Source: Fibrobacter succinogenes
Lineage (GTDB): Bacteria; Fibrobacterota; Fibrobacteria; Fibrobacterales; Fibrobacteraceae
DNA length: 64,000 bases
Direction: 5' to 3'
NCBI GenBank assembly: GCA_902756345.1
Contig: CACVQR010000006.1
Location: 265,295 to 329,294, forward strand
The notes under the pieces are model-generated. The model did not search any database. It had not been told where the DNA came from and saw only the letters and a list, made by a program, of their open reading frames with translations. Shown piece by piece: positions 34,546 through 43,214 of the stretch (the stretch's first letter is position 1; every line of letters starts with the position of its first letter). A program made the position numbers and the translations under genes.

Positions 34546-35755
34546 TCGCCAGCGACTTCACAGCGTCGGTCAGGCGGTCGATTGCCTGGATGAGTTCGTC
34601 CATCTTGGCTTCGCTCACACCACCGGCAACAGCGGCGGGCACACTTGCGGCAGTCGCGGCAGCCTGAGCAACAGGCTTTGCAGGTTCCTTCACCGGGACC
34701 TTGCCGAGCCAAATATCCGGCCAGCGGTCATTGCCGCTATGATAGGTAATGCGCGTTGCGGTTTCTACCGGTTCGCCAATCTTCCAGATATAGAGTTCGT
34801 AGTCGAACAAGTCGTGGTCATGGCCCTTGTCGGTTGCACCCCATACGAGCCACTTGCCATCGGGAGAAAGACGCGGGAAATATTCATGACTGCGGCGGCC
34901 AGGCAGGTCCATCAACTTCACATTCTTCGGAATGCCGAAGAAGCCCACCTTTTCAATCTGCTTGCCGTCCTTGGCGCTGAACCAGAGGATTTCACTCGGG
35001 GCAGCGGTACCGCCGTTACCCGTCGGGTTCACGCGGTAAAGCTTGGAGCCATCAAAGTTCCAGTCAATCTGGCAACCGTCGCCAGACTTGGTCCAAGCGT
35101 TCTTAGTCAAATCCCACACGCCCGTTTCGCGCATAGAGCCGCGGAGCGTAATGGCCAAGTGCTTGCCATCGGGGCTCATGTTCGGTTCCTGCAGAATCAC
35201 GCCGGACTTGTTGAAAGCCTTTTCTCCATCGAGCACGAGAGTCTCTTTTTTGCTGGCGAGGTCCATCGTAAACACTTTGCCTGCGCGGCTAAATACAATC
35301 GACTTGCCGTCGGGTCTCCAAGTGCCCCACGTCGCATTGTCCACCACCTTGCGTGGATTAACACCAAGGGAATTTTCGCCCGAAATGTCGACCATCCACA
35401 AGTCCCACTTTTCCGGGTAGTTGGCATCGTTTTCAGGCACCCAGCCGCCCTTGCTGCGGTTAAAGAGCACCGTCGAGCCATCCGGAGAAATGCGCGGGAA
35501 CCAGTCTACATTGTCACCCTGCGTAAGGGCACGGGCGTTCGTACCGTCTGCGTTCATGATCCAAATGTCATGATGGCTATTCGCGCGACTCGTGGCCCAC
35601 ACAATAGCCCCCTCGAGCTTACCCTTCAGGGCATCGAGAGCCTTTTGTTCGTCGGCAGTAGGATCAACGGCGGCACCCGTCGGAGCGCCCTGCTGGGCAA
35701 ATACCGAGGTCACGCCAAAAGCGGCACAGGCACAAAACTTCACAAACTTATTCAT
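34541..35755 (-). CDS. Exported TolB/PD40-like beta-propeller protein
   Basis: A 404-residue protein with a signal peptide (MNKFVKFCACAAFGVTSVFA) and repeated PD40 motifs: DIWIMNADGTNARALT, PRISPDGSTVLFNRS, RPDGKSIVFSRAG, PNMSPDGKHLAITL and PRLSPDGKWLVWGA. These form a beta-propeller like the one in TolB and in the middle of the nearby TIGR02171-type lipoproteins. An Ala/Val-rich linker and a short helical end (MDELIQAIDRLTDAVKSL) could make a coiled coil. The TATCTTTA box is 4 nt from the ATG, a leaderless-like arrangement. Function unknown; protein binding in the periplasm is likely. Confidence 0.75.
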   Translation of the reverse strand: MNKFVKFCACAAFGVTSVFAQQGAPTGAAVDPTADEQKALDALKGKLEGAIVWATSRANSHHDIWIMNADGTNARALTQGDNVDWFPRISPDGSTVLFNRSKGGWVPENDANYPEKWDLWMVDISGENSLGVNPRKVVDNATWGTWRPDGKSIVFSRAGKVFTMDLASKKETLVLDGEKAFNKSGVILQEPNMSPDGKHLAITLRGSMRETGVWDLTKNAWTKSGDGCQIDWNFDGSKLYRVNPTGNGGTAAPSEILWFSAKDGKQIEKVGFFGIPKNVKLMDLPGRRSHEYFPRLSPDGKWLVWGATDKGHDHDLFDYELYIWKIGEPVETATRITYHSGNDRWPDIWLGKVPVKEPAKPVAQAAATAASVPAAVAGGVSEAKMDELIQAIDRLTDAVKSLAK

Positions 35756-35832
35756 GCCTTAAAGATACGAAAAAATAAACGCAAGCACCCAGCGGGCACC
35801 TGCGTTTTTCGCTAAAACACACAATAGACGCT

Positions 35833-37215
35833 TTATTGCAAGCGAATCTTTTGCATCACAGTCGCATTTTTAGCCTGAATGCGAACCATATAGACACCAG
35901 CAGGTAATCCCTGGAGGTCCATTGCCTGACTCCCCGCCTGCGTCTTGACCGCATGGCCAGCCACATTGAACACGTCAACGCGGGCGGCACCGTCGGTGCA
36001 GACTTGGAGCGTGCGGCCCTGCAGCGAAACCGCCGGAGCGTTTGCAACTTTGGACTTCGCGATGCCGGTCATGCCGGAATTTGCGTTCATGAGGTTCGGC
36101 ATGTTACCCGAAACCAAGAGGCCGTTCAAGAGCTTGAGCGACTGGTTAAAGTAGTTCTCGTCGCCGAGCGCCACCGCTTCTTTCCAATATTCATCAAGCT
36201 TAGCTTGGTACTTGGAATCCGAAATGAGTGCGGTCATCAAAGATGTCACGAATGTACTGTTGTGGTCATTGCCGAGACTGCCCGAAGAACGAATCACGGG
36301 GCCCTTCATGTCCGAAGCATTCACCTTAGACACGAACTCCGCCATCTTCTTGTCGATGGCGAGCGCACGCTGGTCGCCATGCCAGCACACGGCCTTCGCG
36401 TTACGCCACGGGGCGCGCGAGGCATCGTAGCTATAATAATCGTCTTCGCTCTTGCCGTTTTTGTCGGTCCAGTCATCCACCAGGCCCGTCGAGACTTCGT
36501 CAGAGCTCGATTCGTACAACTTCATATTCGCATCGTAGGCTGTCTTACTCCAGAATTCGGCATTTTCTTCATCGATTGCGGCAAACAAGGGCATGTAAGC
36601 CGGATCGAAGTAACCCGGGTTCTTGCGGTTATAAGCAGCATCACCCCACTTGTCGCCCGGCATGTGCAAGCCGTTGCTTTCGAACTCGGACTTTTTCATG
36701 GCCTGAATCAATTTCTTGGCATCTTCCTTGTACTTCTCATCGCCAAATTGGTAGTACGCCATCACAAGGGCGGCAGCGGCATCGATATCGCCATCGAGAG
36801 CGGCACCGTTGCCCGCATCCCAAGATTCCGAAAGATTACCGATTTTCCAGATCATGAGTCCGTTTTCGTTCTGGAACTTTTTGTAAAAATTCCAGATTTT
36901 GTCGAATTCGGCCTGATAGCTCGTCGTGTTGTCGCTAAAGTAGACCATCAGAAGCATGCCGTAGCCGACACCTTCCGAAAAATATGCATCAGAACCGGGG
37001 TCAGAACGTATGCCTGCGATATCGCCCGATTCGTTGTACATGGCCTGTTTCCAGTACAGAAACTGCTTTTTCAGCTGTTCCGAAGCGGCGGCCTTGTCGC
37101 TCAGAAGAGTCGCATTGCCACCATAGTCAGACATCTGCGGAAACGGGAAATTCACCGTCGCTTGAGAAAGACTAAACGCCAACGCCAAAGACGCGGCCCA
37201 AACTTTACATCCCAT
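35833..37215 (-). CDS. Secreted GH8 endoglucanase
   Basis: A 460-residue enzyme. After the signal peptide the GH8 domain shows SEGVGYGMLLMVYF with the general-acid Glu and ALDGDIDAAAALVMAYYQFG with the catalytic Asp region, then NPGYFDPAYMPLF and DASRAPWR. GH8 enzymes cleave beta-1,4-glucan (cellulose, lichenan) or xylan by inversion. The last 80 residues form a beta-sandwich-like tail ending VYMVRIQAKNATVMQKIRLQ, similar in pattern to type IX secretion sorting domains and to the tails of the other glycosidases here. The ATG at 37215 is chosen because GGAG lies upstream and the signal peptide follows it; the longer frame to 37263 runs across the likely promoter. Confidence 0.93.
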   Translation of the reverse strand: MGCKVWAASLALAFSLSQATVNFPFPQMSDYGGNATLLSDKAAASEQLKKQFLYWKQAMYNESGDIAGIRSDPGSDAYFSEGVGYGMLLMVYFSDNTTSYQAEFDKIWNFYKKFQNENGLMIWKIGNLSESWDAGNGAALDGDIDAAAALVMAYYQFGDEKYKEDAKKLIQAMKKSEFESNGLHMPGDKWGDAAYNRKNPGYFDPAYMPLFAAIDEENAEFWSKTAYDANMKLYESSSDEVSTGLVDDWTDKNGKSEDDYYSYDASRAPWRNAKAVCWHGDQRALAIDKKMAEFVSKVNASDMKGPVIRSSGSLGNDHNSTFVTSLMTALISDSKYQAKLDEYWKEAVALGDENYFNQSLKLLNGLLVSGNMPNLMNANSGMTGIAKSKVANAPAVSLQGRTLQVCTDGAARVDVFNVAGHAVKTQAGSQAMDLQGLPAGVYMVRIQAKNATVMQKIRLQ

Positions 37216-37241
37216 ATATATACTCCTTTTTTCTCTACCCT

Positions 37242-37249
37242 CAAAGATA
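37242..37249 (-). promoter_or_regulatory. Putative -7 promoter element TATCTTTG of the GH8 gene
   Basis: TATCTTTG is a full match to TAnnTTTG, 26 nt upstream of the GH8 ATG with a ribosome site in between. It lies in the 207-nt divergent gap shared with the GH5 cellulase. Confidence 0.5.
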
Positions 37250-37422
37250 ATGGATTTTTGCAAAAAAACAACTTTTATTTTTGCGTTTCGTGTTTAAAAT
37301 CACGCTAAAAAGCTGTAAAAAAAGCGATTTTCGCCCATTATACAGGTGTAAACAGAAAAAGGTTCCGTTTTTTGTCGTTTTCGCATTCCAAAACCTATTT
37401 TCCGTAAAAAAAGGGATGTTCT

Positions 37423-38868
37423 ATGAAGACTTTAACCATATCCGCATTTTTGTCGTCTTTGGCACTGTGCGCAACGCTTGCCACCGCCCAAGACATTACC
37501 CCCACCCGCGTAGGGCCTGTCAGCCAATACGGTCAGCTGATGACCGGCAAGAACTCGCAAGGTCAGGGCCGCATTTACGGCAGTTGTGAAGGCGTCAAGG
37601 ACGGTGCCGAAGTGCAGGTGCGCGGCATGAGCCTTTACTGGAGCTTAATGCCCCAGGCTCTGGAATTCTGGAGCGAAGAAGGCATTTCCACCATGGTGAA
37701 CGACATGAAGATACAAATCGTGCGCGCCGCTATGGCTACCGGCAACGAAGACTGGAAAGGCGAATGGAACGGCATTCAGCTCAAGGGCTACGCCAGCGAC
37801 CCCAACAACCAGAAACAATTTATGAAGACGGTTGTCGAAGCGGCAATCAAGAACGATATTTACGTGATTATCGACTGGCATTCTCACGAAGCCCACAAGC
37901 AGACCGATGCGGCAAAGGGCTTTTTCAAGGAAATGGCCGAGGCATACGGTAAGTACGACAACGTCATTTTCGAAGTCTACAACGAACCGCAGCAGATTCC
38001 TTGGAGCGATGTCAAGAACTACGCAAACCAAGTCATCGAAGTGATCCGCCAGTATTCCGACAACCTGGTGCTCGTGGGCAACCCCTCCTGGGACCAGAAT
38101 CCGTCTGACGCAATCGGCAACGAAGTGAACGACCCCAAGAAAAACACCGCTTACACCCTGCACTACTACGCCAACAGCCATAACTGGGAAGGCAATTACA
38201 GCTGGGGCGGCGAAAGCGAAGGCGTCAAAGGCGAAAAGGCTATCAAAGCAGGGCTCTCCGTGTTTATTTCGGAATGGGGAACCGGCAACGCCGACGGCAA
38301 GGGAACTCCGGATCAAGGCCGCAACCAAAGCTGGCAGGAATACGTGAACAAGTATCAGCTTTCTTGGGCGAACTGGTCTGCATCCAAGATCAGCGAAGGT
38401 ACCGCAGCATTTGAAGGATCCTCAACCAAGACTTCGCTCCAGTACACCACCTCGGGTAACCTGGTGAAGGGCTACCTTTCTACCAACCCCGACAGCTACA
38501 CCAAGTGCGCAGCCAACAGCAACAGCAACAACAACAATCAAAGTCAGGGCGACAGCAACAATAATCAGAATCAGAACGAAAACAACAACCAAGGCAACAA
38601 CAATCAAAACAACAACCAAAATGGCAACAACAACACCGCCATTTCCATGCAGACCAATTTGAATTTCAACGTGACCTTCTCGGGCAACGCCTTGCACATT
38701 GCAGGTTCCCCCATGACGGTCGAAATATTCAGCACCAAGGGCAACAAGCTCATGGCTGTCGATAACGTGAGTGGCACGCTTTCGCTCGCCAAACTCCCTG
38801 TCGGCATGTACGTTGCGAAGGTTCGCGGAAACGGAACGAACATGGTGCGGGCAATTCAGATTAAGTAA
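37423..38868 (+). CDS. Secreted GH5 endo-beta-1,4-glucanase with Asn/Gln-rich linker
   Basis: A 481-residue cellulase. The signal peptide (MKTLTISAFLSSLALCATLA) is followed by a GH5 domain (about residues 30-350) with acid/base Glu in VIFEVYNEPQ and nucleophile Glu in VFISEWGTG, plus IDWHSHEAHK and LHYYANSH from the active-site cleft. A linker made almost wholly of Asn, Gln and Ser (about residues 364-405) leads to a short C-terminal domain with VEIFSTKGNKL and LPVGMYVAKV, again resembling a secretion/attachment tail. It lies divergent from the GH8 gene and the two may share control. A ribosome site AAAGGG precedes the start. Confidence 0.95.
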   Translation: MKTLTISAFLSSLALCATLATAQDITPTRVGPVSQYGQLMTGKNSQGQGRIYGSCEGVKDGAEVQVRGMSLYWSLMPQALEFWSEEGISTMVNDMKIQIVRAAMATGNEDWKGEWNGIQLKGYASDPNNQKQFMKTVVEAAIKNDIYVIIDWHSHEAHKQTDAAKGFFKEMAEAYGKYDNVIFEVYNEPQQIPWSDVKNYANQVIEVIRQYSDNLVLVGNPSWDQNPSDAIGNEVNDPKKNTAYTLHYYANSHNWEGNYSWGGESEGVKGEKAIKAGLSVFISEWGTGNADGKGTPDQGRNQSWQEYVNKYQLSWANWSASKISEGTAAFEGSSTKTSLQYTTSGNLVKGYLSTNPDSYTKCAANSNSNNNNQSQGDSNNNQNQNENNNQGNNNQNNNQNGNNNTAISMQTNLNFNVTFSGNALHIAGSPMTVEIFSTKGNKLMAVDNVSGTLSLAKLPVGMYVAKVRGNGTNMVRAIQIK

Positions 38869-38892
38869 ATCCAATCAAACGAGAGAGAAAGG

Positions 38893-38923
38893 GGTCCGAC
38901 CTTTTATGGGTCGGGCCTTTTTT
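38893..38923 (+). terminator. Rho-independent terminator after the GH5 cellulase gene
   Basis: GGTCCGACC (38893-38901) pairs with GGTCGGGCC (38909-38917), followed by six T residues. Confidence 0.9.
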
Positions 38924-38924
38924 A

Positions 38925-39034
38925 TACCGTTCGGCTCTATCTCAAAACAAGAATGTGATGTCGCCTCACTCTCGCCATCGCTCCTGCTTAACGCATGGAG
39001 CTTATGGCTCACAGTTATTACCGTTCGGCTCTAT
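38925..39034. repeat. Pair of 16-bp direct repeats
   Basis: TACCGTTCGGCTCTAT occurs at 38925-38940 and again at 39019-39034, where it contains the stop codon of the membrane-protein gene. The 78 bases between them show no gene. Confidence 0.7.
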
Positions 39035-40497
39035 TTGATCATTTTATCGAATACGGCGAAGTATTCGTCGCGATATGCCAGGTGCCAGCGGGAATCTTGC
39101 TGCAAAGCACGCAGAAGTGTATCCCAGCGGGCATAGTACTGCAGCGGGAATAGGGCGCGGTCTATGCCTAAGGAATCGGCGTCATGCATAAACAGGGCGG
39201 GGTCTTTGGCGTAATTCAGATACCGTTCAAAGAAATCCGCCGTCTTAAGGATAAACCTGCCATCGATGTAAATGGAATCAGTCGGGTTCATTAAAGCCAG
39301 GTAACCGCCGGCACGATCATCGTTAAAAAGCTTACCCTTATGCGGATGATTTTGCATCCAGTCTGTCGCATCAACCGGCACACGCTGGCAAGCGACCATG
39401 GAGATGTCGTAAGCAGAAAGTGAACGAACCCAGAGACCGAAGATAAAAAAAGTAGGAAGTAGGAAGTAGACAGTAGACAGTAGGCGGCAGGATGTGAAAT
39501 GTGGAGTGTGAAATGGGAAATTAGGCAATGTCGCTAAAAGTACCGGCAGGAACAATACGAAATTACGTTCGGCAATAAGGACAAGGATTGCTGTCGCCAA
39601 GAGAGAGACATTCAAAACATCCGGCCTGCGATTCTTATACAAGCGCCAAATGGCAAGTCCCATTCCTGCTAGGCAGAGCAAAATCATCAGCACACATTCC
39701 AGTGTATTCTCCCCCTCCATCAAAAGCGTGAACGGAGAACGGTTCTCGGCGATTTCGCTTGCAAAGATTGCCGCCGAGGGCGAAAGTCCAAGCAAACGGT
39801 CCAAGAGTCCAAACGGGTACAGGAATAACGCGAGGCCCTCGCGATGCAAGAACGGCATCGCAAACAATGCAACAACAAAAGCTCCCCGCAACGCAAACGC
39901 CTTCCGAGAAAACTTATCACCCGACTTACGCGAATTCCAAATTCCGGCAGTCAACACAAGCACCGCAAACAGCGGGCCCAAAATGTACAGGCCCTGCGTT
40001 TTGCACCAAGTCCACTGTATGGCAAGAATAAGAACCGCAAAAAGCGTGTTCACCGGGGTCAAGCGACTGTTCGCAAACAACCTCGGCAAGACATTCCAAT
40101 AAATCCCGAGAAACAATAGCGAAAACAGCACCGGACGCATTTCAAAATGATAGCGGAATACAAAAAGCAGAACAACTGCAACTAGAGACCGCCTCATACA
40201 ACTAGAGATTGCCGCGGTCCTTCGGACCTCGCAATGACATTTAGGATTTTCAGGCAACAAGAAAAGTGCAAACACGACGCCCCAAAGAATCGCCTTGAAT
40301 GCCACCAAGAGCGGAGCGCCACCCAAACCGTAGACAAAGCCTACCGCCAGTTGAAAATATTCATGCACGTTCACAACGGGCGTGCGGACAGGTGTCCACG
40401 TAGTCACCCATTCGCGAGCACAAGCCAAATGCCACCAGATGTCGGTATCGGTCAGCGGAAAAATCGCGAACAGAATGACAAATACAGCAATTACCAT
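39031..40497 (-). CDS. Polytopic membrane protein (possible GT-C-like surface-glycan enzyme)
   Basis: A 488-residue protein with about 10-11 membrane helices. The early segment TDTDIWWHLACAREWV (D-x-D then WWHL) is typical of a family of large bacterial membrane proteins related to GT-C glycosyltransferases, where such an acidic loop is catalytic. A soluble C-terminal part of about 110 residues follows. Its start overlaps the end of paralog 3 by 7 nt, so it is the last gene of that operon. Two stretches are encoded by intergenic repeat text: NPKCHCEVRRTAAISS (a REP-like element) and a hydrophobic segment at about 39450-39523. The function is inferred, not proven. Confidence 0.65.
   Translation of the reverse strand: MVIAVFVILFAIFPLTDTDIWWHLACAREWVTTWTPVRTPVVNVHEYFQLAVGFVYGLGGAPLLVAFKAILWGVVFALFLLPENPKCHCEVRRTAAISSCMRRSLVAVVLLFVFRYHFEMRPVLFSLLFLGIYWNVLPRLFANSRLTPVNTLFAVLILAIQWTWCKTQGLYILGPLFAVLVLTAGIWNSRKSGDKFSRKAFALRGAFVVALFAMPFLHREGLALFLYPFGLLDRLLGLSPSAAIFASEIAENRSPFTLLMEGENTLECVLMILLCLAGMGLAIWRLYKNRRPDVLNVSLLATAILVLIAERNFVLFLPVLLATLPNFPFHTPHFTSCRLLSTVYFLLPTFFIFGLWVRSLSAYDISMVACQRVPVDATDWMQNHPHKGKLFNDDRAGGYLALMNPTDSIYIDGRFILKTADFFERYLNYAKDPALFMHDADSLGIDRALFPLQYYARWDTLLRALQQDSRWHLAYRDEYFAVFDKMIK
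39450..39523. repeat. In-frame TAGGAAGTAGACAG and ATGTGAAATGTG repeats inside a membrane-protein gene
   Basis: AGTAGGAAGTAGGAAGTAGA, then CAGTAGACAGTAGGCGGC, then GATGTGAAATGTGGAGTGTG. Both halves belong to families otherwise found between genes. The frame is kept and the product reads through as a mostly hydrophobic stretch (FHTPHFTSCRLLSTVYFLLP). Confidence 0.8.
40180..40240. repeat. In-frame REP-like element inside the same membrane-protein gene
   Basis: AGATTGCCGCGGTCCTTCGG followed by ACCTCGCAATGACAT is the familiar intergenic form (compare GGATTGCTTCGCTGCGCTCG at 53866). Here it codes for CHCEVRRTAAISS between two membrane helices. Confidence 0.75.
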
Positions 40498-43211
40498 TTC
40501 AATGTTTTCAGAACAGAATCCAGGCGGTCTGTCAACTGCTTTTTACCAGCAACACAGAGGTGGTCACGGTTAAAAGCCATTTGATCGGGATAATCATGAT
40601 CGCCGAACTTATTTTCATCCATCAAGATGAAATATCGGTTTGCCTTGGCAAGCGCATCCAGCTTTTTCTTTTTTTCGGGATACTTACTGCGCTGCAGACC
40701 GTAAGTACCAAAGCTTCCCGTCTTTTTGTACTGGGGGGCCATCGGGAAAATGATCCCGATAACATAGATATTCTTGGCGGCCGCACTATCTACGATTTCG
40801 GCCAGTTCGTTCAATCTTGCATCCAGATAGCGTTCCTCTTGCGTCGAGAATACAGAATCCATCAGCACGTCGGTTCCGTCAACACCCCAGCTGCGGCATT
40901 CATCATCAAGTCCACCGCGGGCGGAATAGCGCTGGATCCAGCCCTGACTTGCCGGGTACGCATTTTCAACCGCCTCGACAAAACCATTGGGCAATCCCGA
41001 TTTCCAGAAGTCGTGATGGGCATCGTAATCGTAACCGGGAACACCCATATGAATCAAACTCAAGTGGTCTTCCCTTCCGCTCCAATTGTCCAAATCTAGG
41101 GACATCACAATCGCTTTCAAGTTGTCGGCATGGTTCAACGCATAATTTTCAACGAAATACATATCGCGGTTTCCGTCAATTCCAGAAACAGCCGTATTCA
41201 GCATGTTCCATTCCGGGTACGCATCCGGATCAAGCCCCATTTCCATTCTAGAACTCCCGACCAAAAGAACTTCGGTTACATCGAGATTCTTCCAGTAGAG
41301 TTCCATCTTGATACGGTTTTTTTCGGTTTCAATGTCCAGGCCTTCGCCATAATAAACGCCAGCGCTATCCAAGGCCAACAAATCGTCGTAACCCGTAAAG
41401 GCAACATTCACCCAGAATGCAGGGTGCCAAAGTTCATCGCCTTCGGCCAATTCCAAAGTGCTTGAATCCGAAAGGTCCACCATAACGATTTTTGTATGGG
41501 CACCGTTTGCGTTCGTAAGCGTAGCAACCGCCTTATTATGGTTACCCGGGACCCATTCGCTGTGGTCAAAAGAATATCCCTTCGGGGCTCCCACCGATTG
41601 AATCAACTTGCCTGTACTATCTACGACAAGAATGCGTTCATGTGTCCCGTACTTGGAGCCGACAAATTTTCGACCTGTCTTGCCGGCAAAATCGAGAAAC
41701 AAGGTGCGTTTGCTGCTATCTTGAGCTAGAGAGGCATTGCAAGCCTGTTCACCATCGTACCACAATTCAGATTCAGAACCTACACGGGCTCGCAGCAAGC
41801 GTGCACCCGTTACCGCAAGGGATCCATCTTCGGCAATACCGCCATGGTAAGCGCCATCGAAAAGTTTTTTCGGTTCGCCAAATTTACCCTTCGAGAATTT
41901 CACCTGCCATGTAGATGTAGACTTGAACGAGGCATCATCCTTGTTGTTGCCGGCATCGGTTACATACACAATGACCGTATCACCGTTTTCAAGCACTCGC
42001 CAGCGCGGAATGGCGGCCGATTCAACATCCAGCTTGACAATGTCAGAACCTTCGGCATTCAGGTTGCGCACATAAACAGCCGACTTGCCAGAAACGCCCT
42101 CAAGCCCGGTGCTAAAGGCGACCTTTTGCCCATCCGGCGAAATATCCGGATGATACGCATTCAAGGTATCTTCGATTTCAATCACCGAAAGCGCACCGTT
42201 AGAATAATCTACATAAGACAGATTCCCCGACAGATCGTTTCGGAATACAAGTTTCATCTTGTAGGTTCCAAAGATGTTCCTAAGCGTCGAGGAACTGGCA
42301 AGCGGAACCACGCGGCTGCCAGCCGCCTTACCATCGGAATTCATCCACAAGGCATTCGGAACTGCACCAAAAGCTAAGCGAAAGCCCACATAGTCTGCAC
42401 GGGTTGAAGACGTCACCGTATACACGTCACCACGGCCAAAGAGCGTAATCGATTCGGCCGGAGTCCTGTAGCTGCCGCCCTTCACGACACGCTGGCCGAG
42501 GCTTCCGCCATCGGGAGCCCCCACGTAGTTCGCAATAGTCGTGTCGCGGAAATTACCGAGCCAATCATTCACCCATTCCATTGCGTTTCCGACCATGTCG
42601 CAAACCTGGGCATCCAAAGACCTCGAGCAAACCGCATGCAAATGATAATCCGAATTGTCAGACGTCCATGCGGCCTTCGTATTCCAGAAGCGGTTTGCCA
42701 CAAAGGCCCATTCTGCTTCCGTCGGCAAGCGGTAAGCCTTGACTTCGGGGTGGAAGGCAAAGCCTTCCAGGTTCACGCAATGATTTTCAGAATTCAGTTC
42801 AACTTTACTGTAGGTATACGCCGTATCAAAGCCCTCTTTTTTACTGCGGGCATTAGCAAAGAGAACTGCATCGTAATACGTCAAATTCGTCGCCGGATAA
42901 GCATCCTTTTCGCAAGGGACCGAAATTTTCGAAGACTTCATCAGCGAATTGAATTCAGCGCAAGTCACCTCGGACTTGCCGATAGAAAAATCGTAATCCA
43001 GAATCACCAACATTTGTGGGCGTTCGCTAGCCTTGGCAACACCTTCATTGGTACCAAGCATCACTTCTTTCTTGTCATGCTTGACCGCAACCATGTTGTC
43101 TAGCGAGTCAGATTCAAATGCAGAATCAACATTTTGCTGCGAATAAATGTATTCCGAGTTTGAGCAAGCATAAAAAGCGACACTCAGCAGCAACAATAAA
43201 ATCCGACACAT
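40491..43211 (-). CDS. TIGR02171-type surface lipoprotein, paralog 3
   Basis: A 906-residue lipoprotein (lipobox FYAC). FGE-like domain: YRLPTEAEWAFV, CDMVGNAMEWV, VVKGGSYRTPAES, GFRLAFG, with no Cys pair in the active-site region. Propeller: AYHPDISPDGQKVAFSTG and SKGKFGEPKKLFDGAYHGG. SGNH-like end: LLVGSSRMEMGLDPD and later DHLCVAGKKQLTDRL. It starts 3 nt after the stop of paralog 4, and its 3' end overlaps the start of the membrane-protein gene by 7 nt. It is closer in wording to paralog 4 than to paralogs 1 and 2 in the FGE-like part (long insert after GEFNxLMK), so the pairs probably arose by separate duplications. Confidence 0.8.
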   Translation of the reverse strand: MCRILLLLLSVAFYACSNSEYIYSQQNVDSAFESDSLDNMVAVKHDKKEVMLGTNEGVAKASERPQMLVILDYDFSIGKSEVTCAEFNSLMKSSKISVPCEKDAYPATNLTYYDAVLFANARSKKEGFDTAYTYSKVELNSENHCVNLEGFAFHPEVKAYRLPTEAEWAFVANRFWNTKAAWTSDNSDYHLHAVCSRSLDAQVCDMVGNAMEWVNDWLGNFRDTTIANYVGAPDGGSLGQRVVKGGSYRTPAESITLFGRGDVYTVTSSTRADYVGFRLAFGAVPNALWMNSDGKAAGSRVVPLASSSTLRNIFGTYKMKLVFRNDLSGNLSYVDYSNGALSVIEIEDTLNAYHPDISPDGQKVAFSTGLEGVSGKSAVYVRNLNAEGSDIVKLDVESAAIPRWRVLENGDTVIVYVTDAGNNKDDASFKSTSTWQVKFSKGKFGEPKKLFDGAYHGGIAEDGSLAVTGARLLRARVGSESELWYDGEQACNASLAQDSSKRTLFLDFAGKTGRKFVGSKYGTHERILVVDSTGKLIQSVGAPKGYSFDHSEWVPGNHNKAVATLTNANGAHTKIVMVDLSDSSTLELAEGDELWHPAFWVNVAFTGYDDLLALDSAGVYYGEGLDIETEKNRIKMELYWKNLDVTEVLLVGSSRMEMGLDPDAYPEWNMLNTAVSGIDGNRDMYFVENYALNHADNLKAIVMSLDLDNWSGREDHLSLIHMGVPGYDYDAHHDFWKSGLPNGFVEAVENAYPASQGWIQRYSARGGLDDECRSWGVDGTDVLMDSVFSTQEERYLDARLNELAEIVDSAAAKNIYVIGIIFPMAPQYKKTGSFGTYGLQRSKYPEKKKKLDALAKANRYFILMDENKFGDHDYPDQMAFNRDHLCVAGKKQLTDRLDSVLKTLKW

Positions 43212-43214
43212 TTC

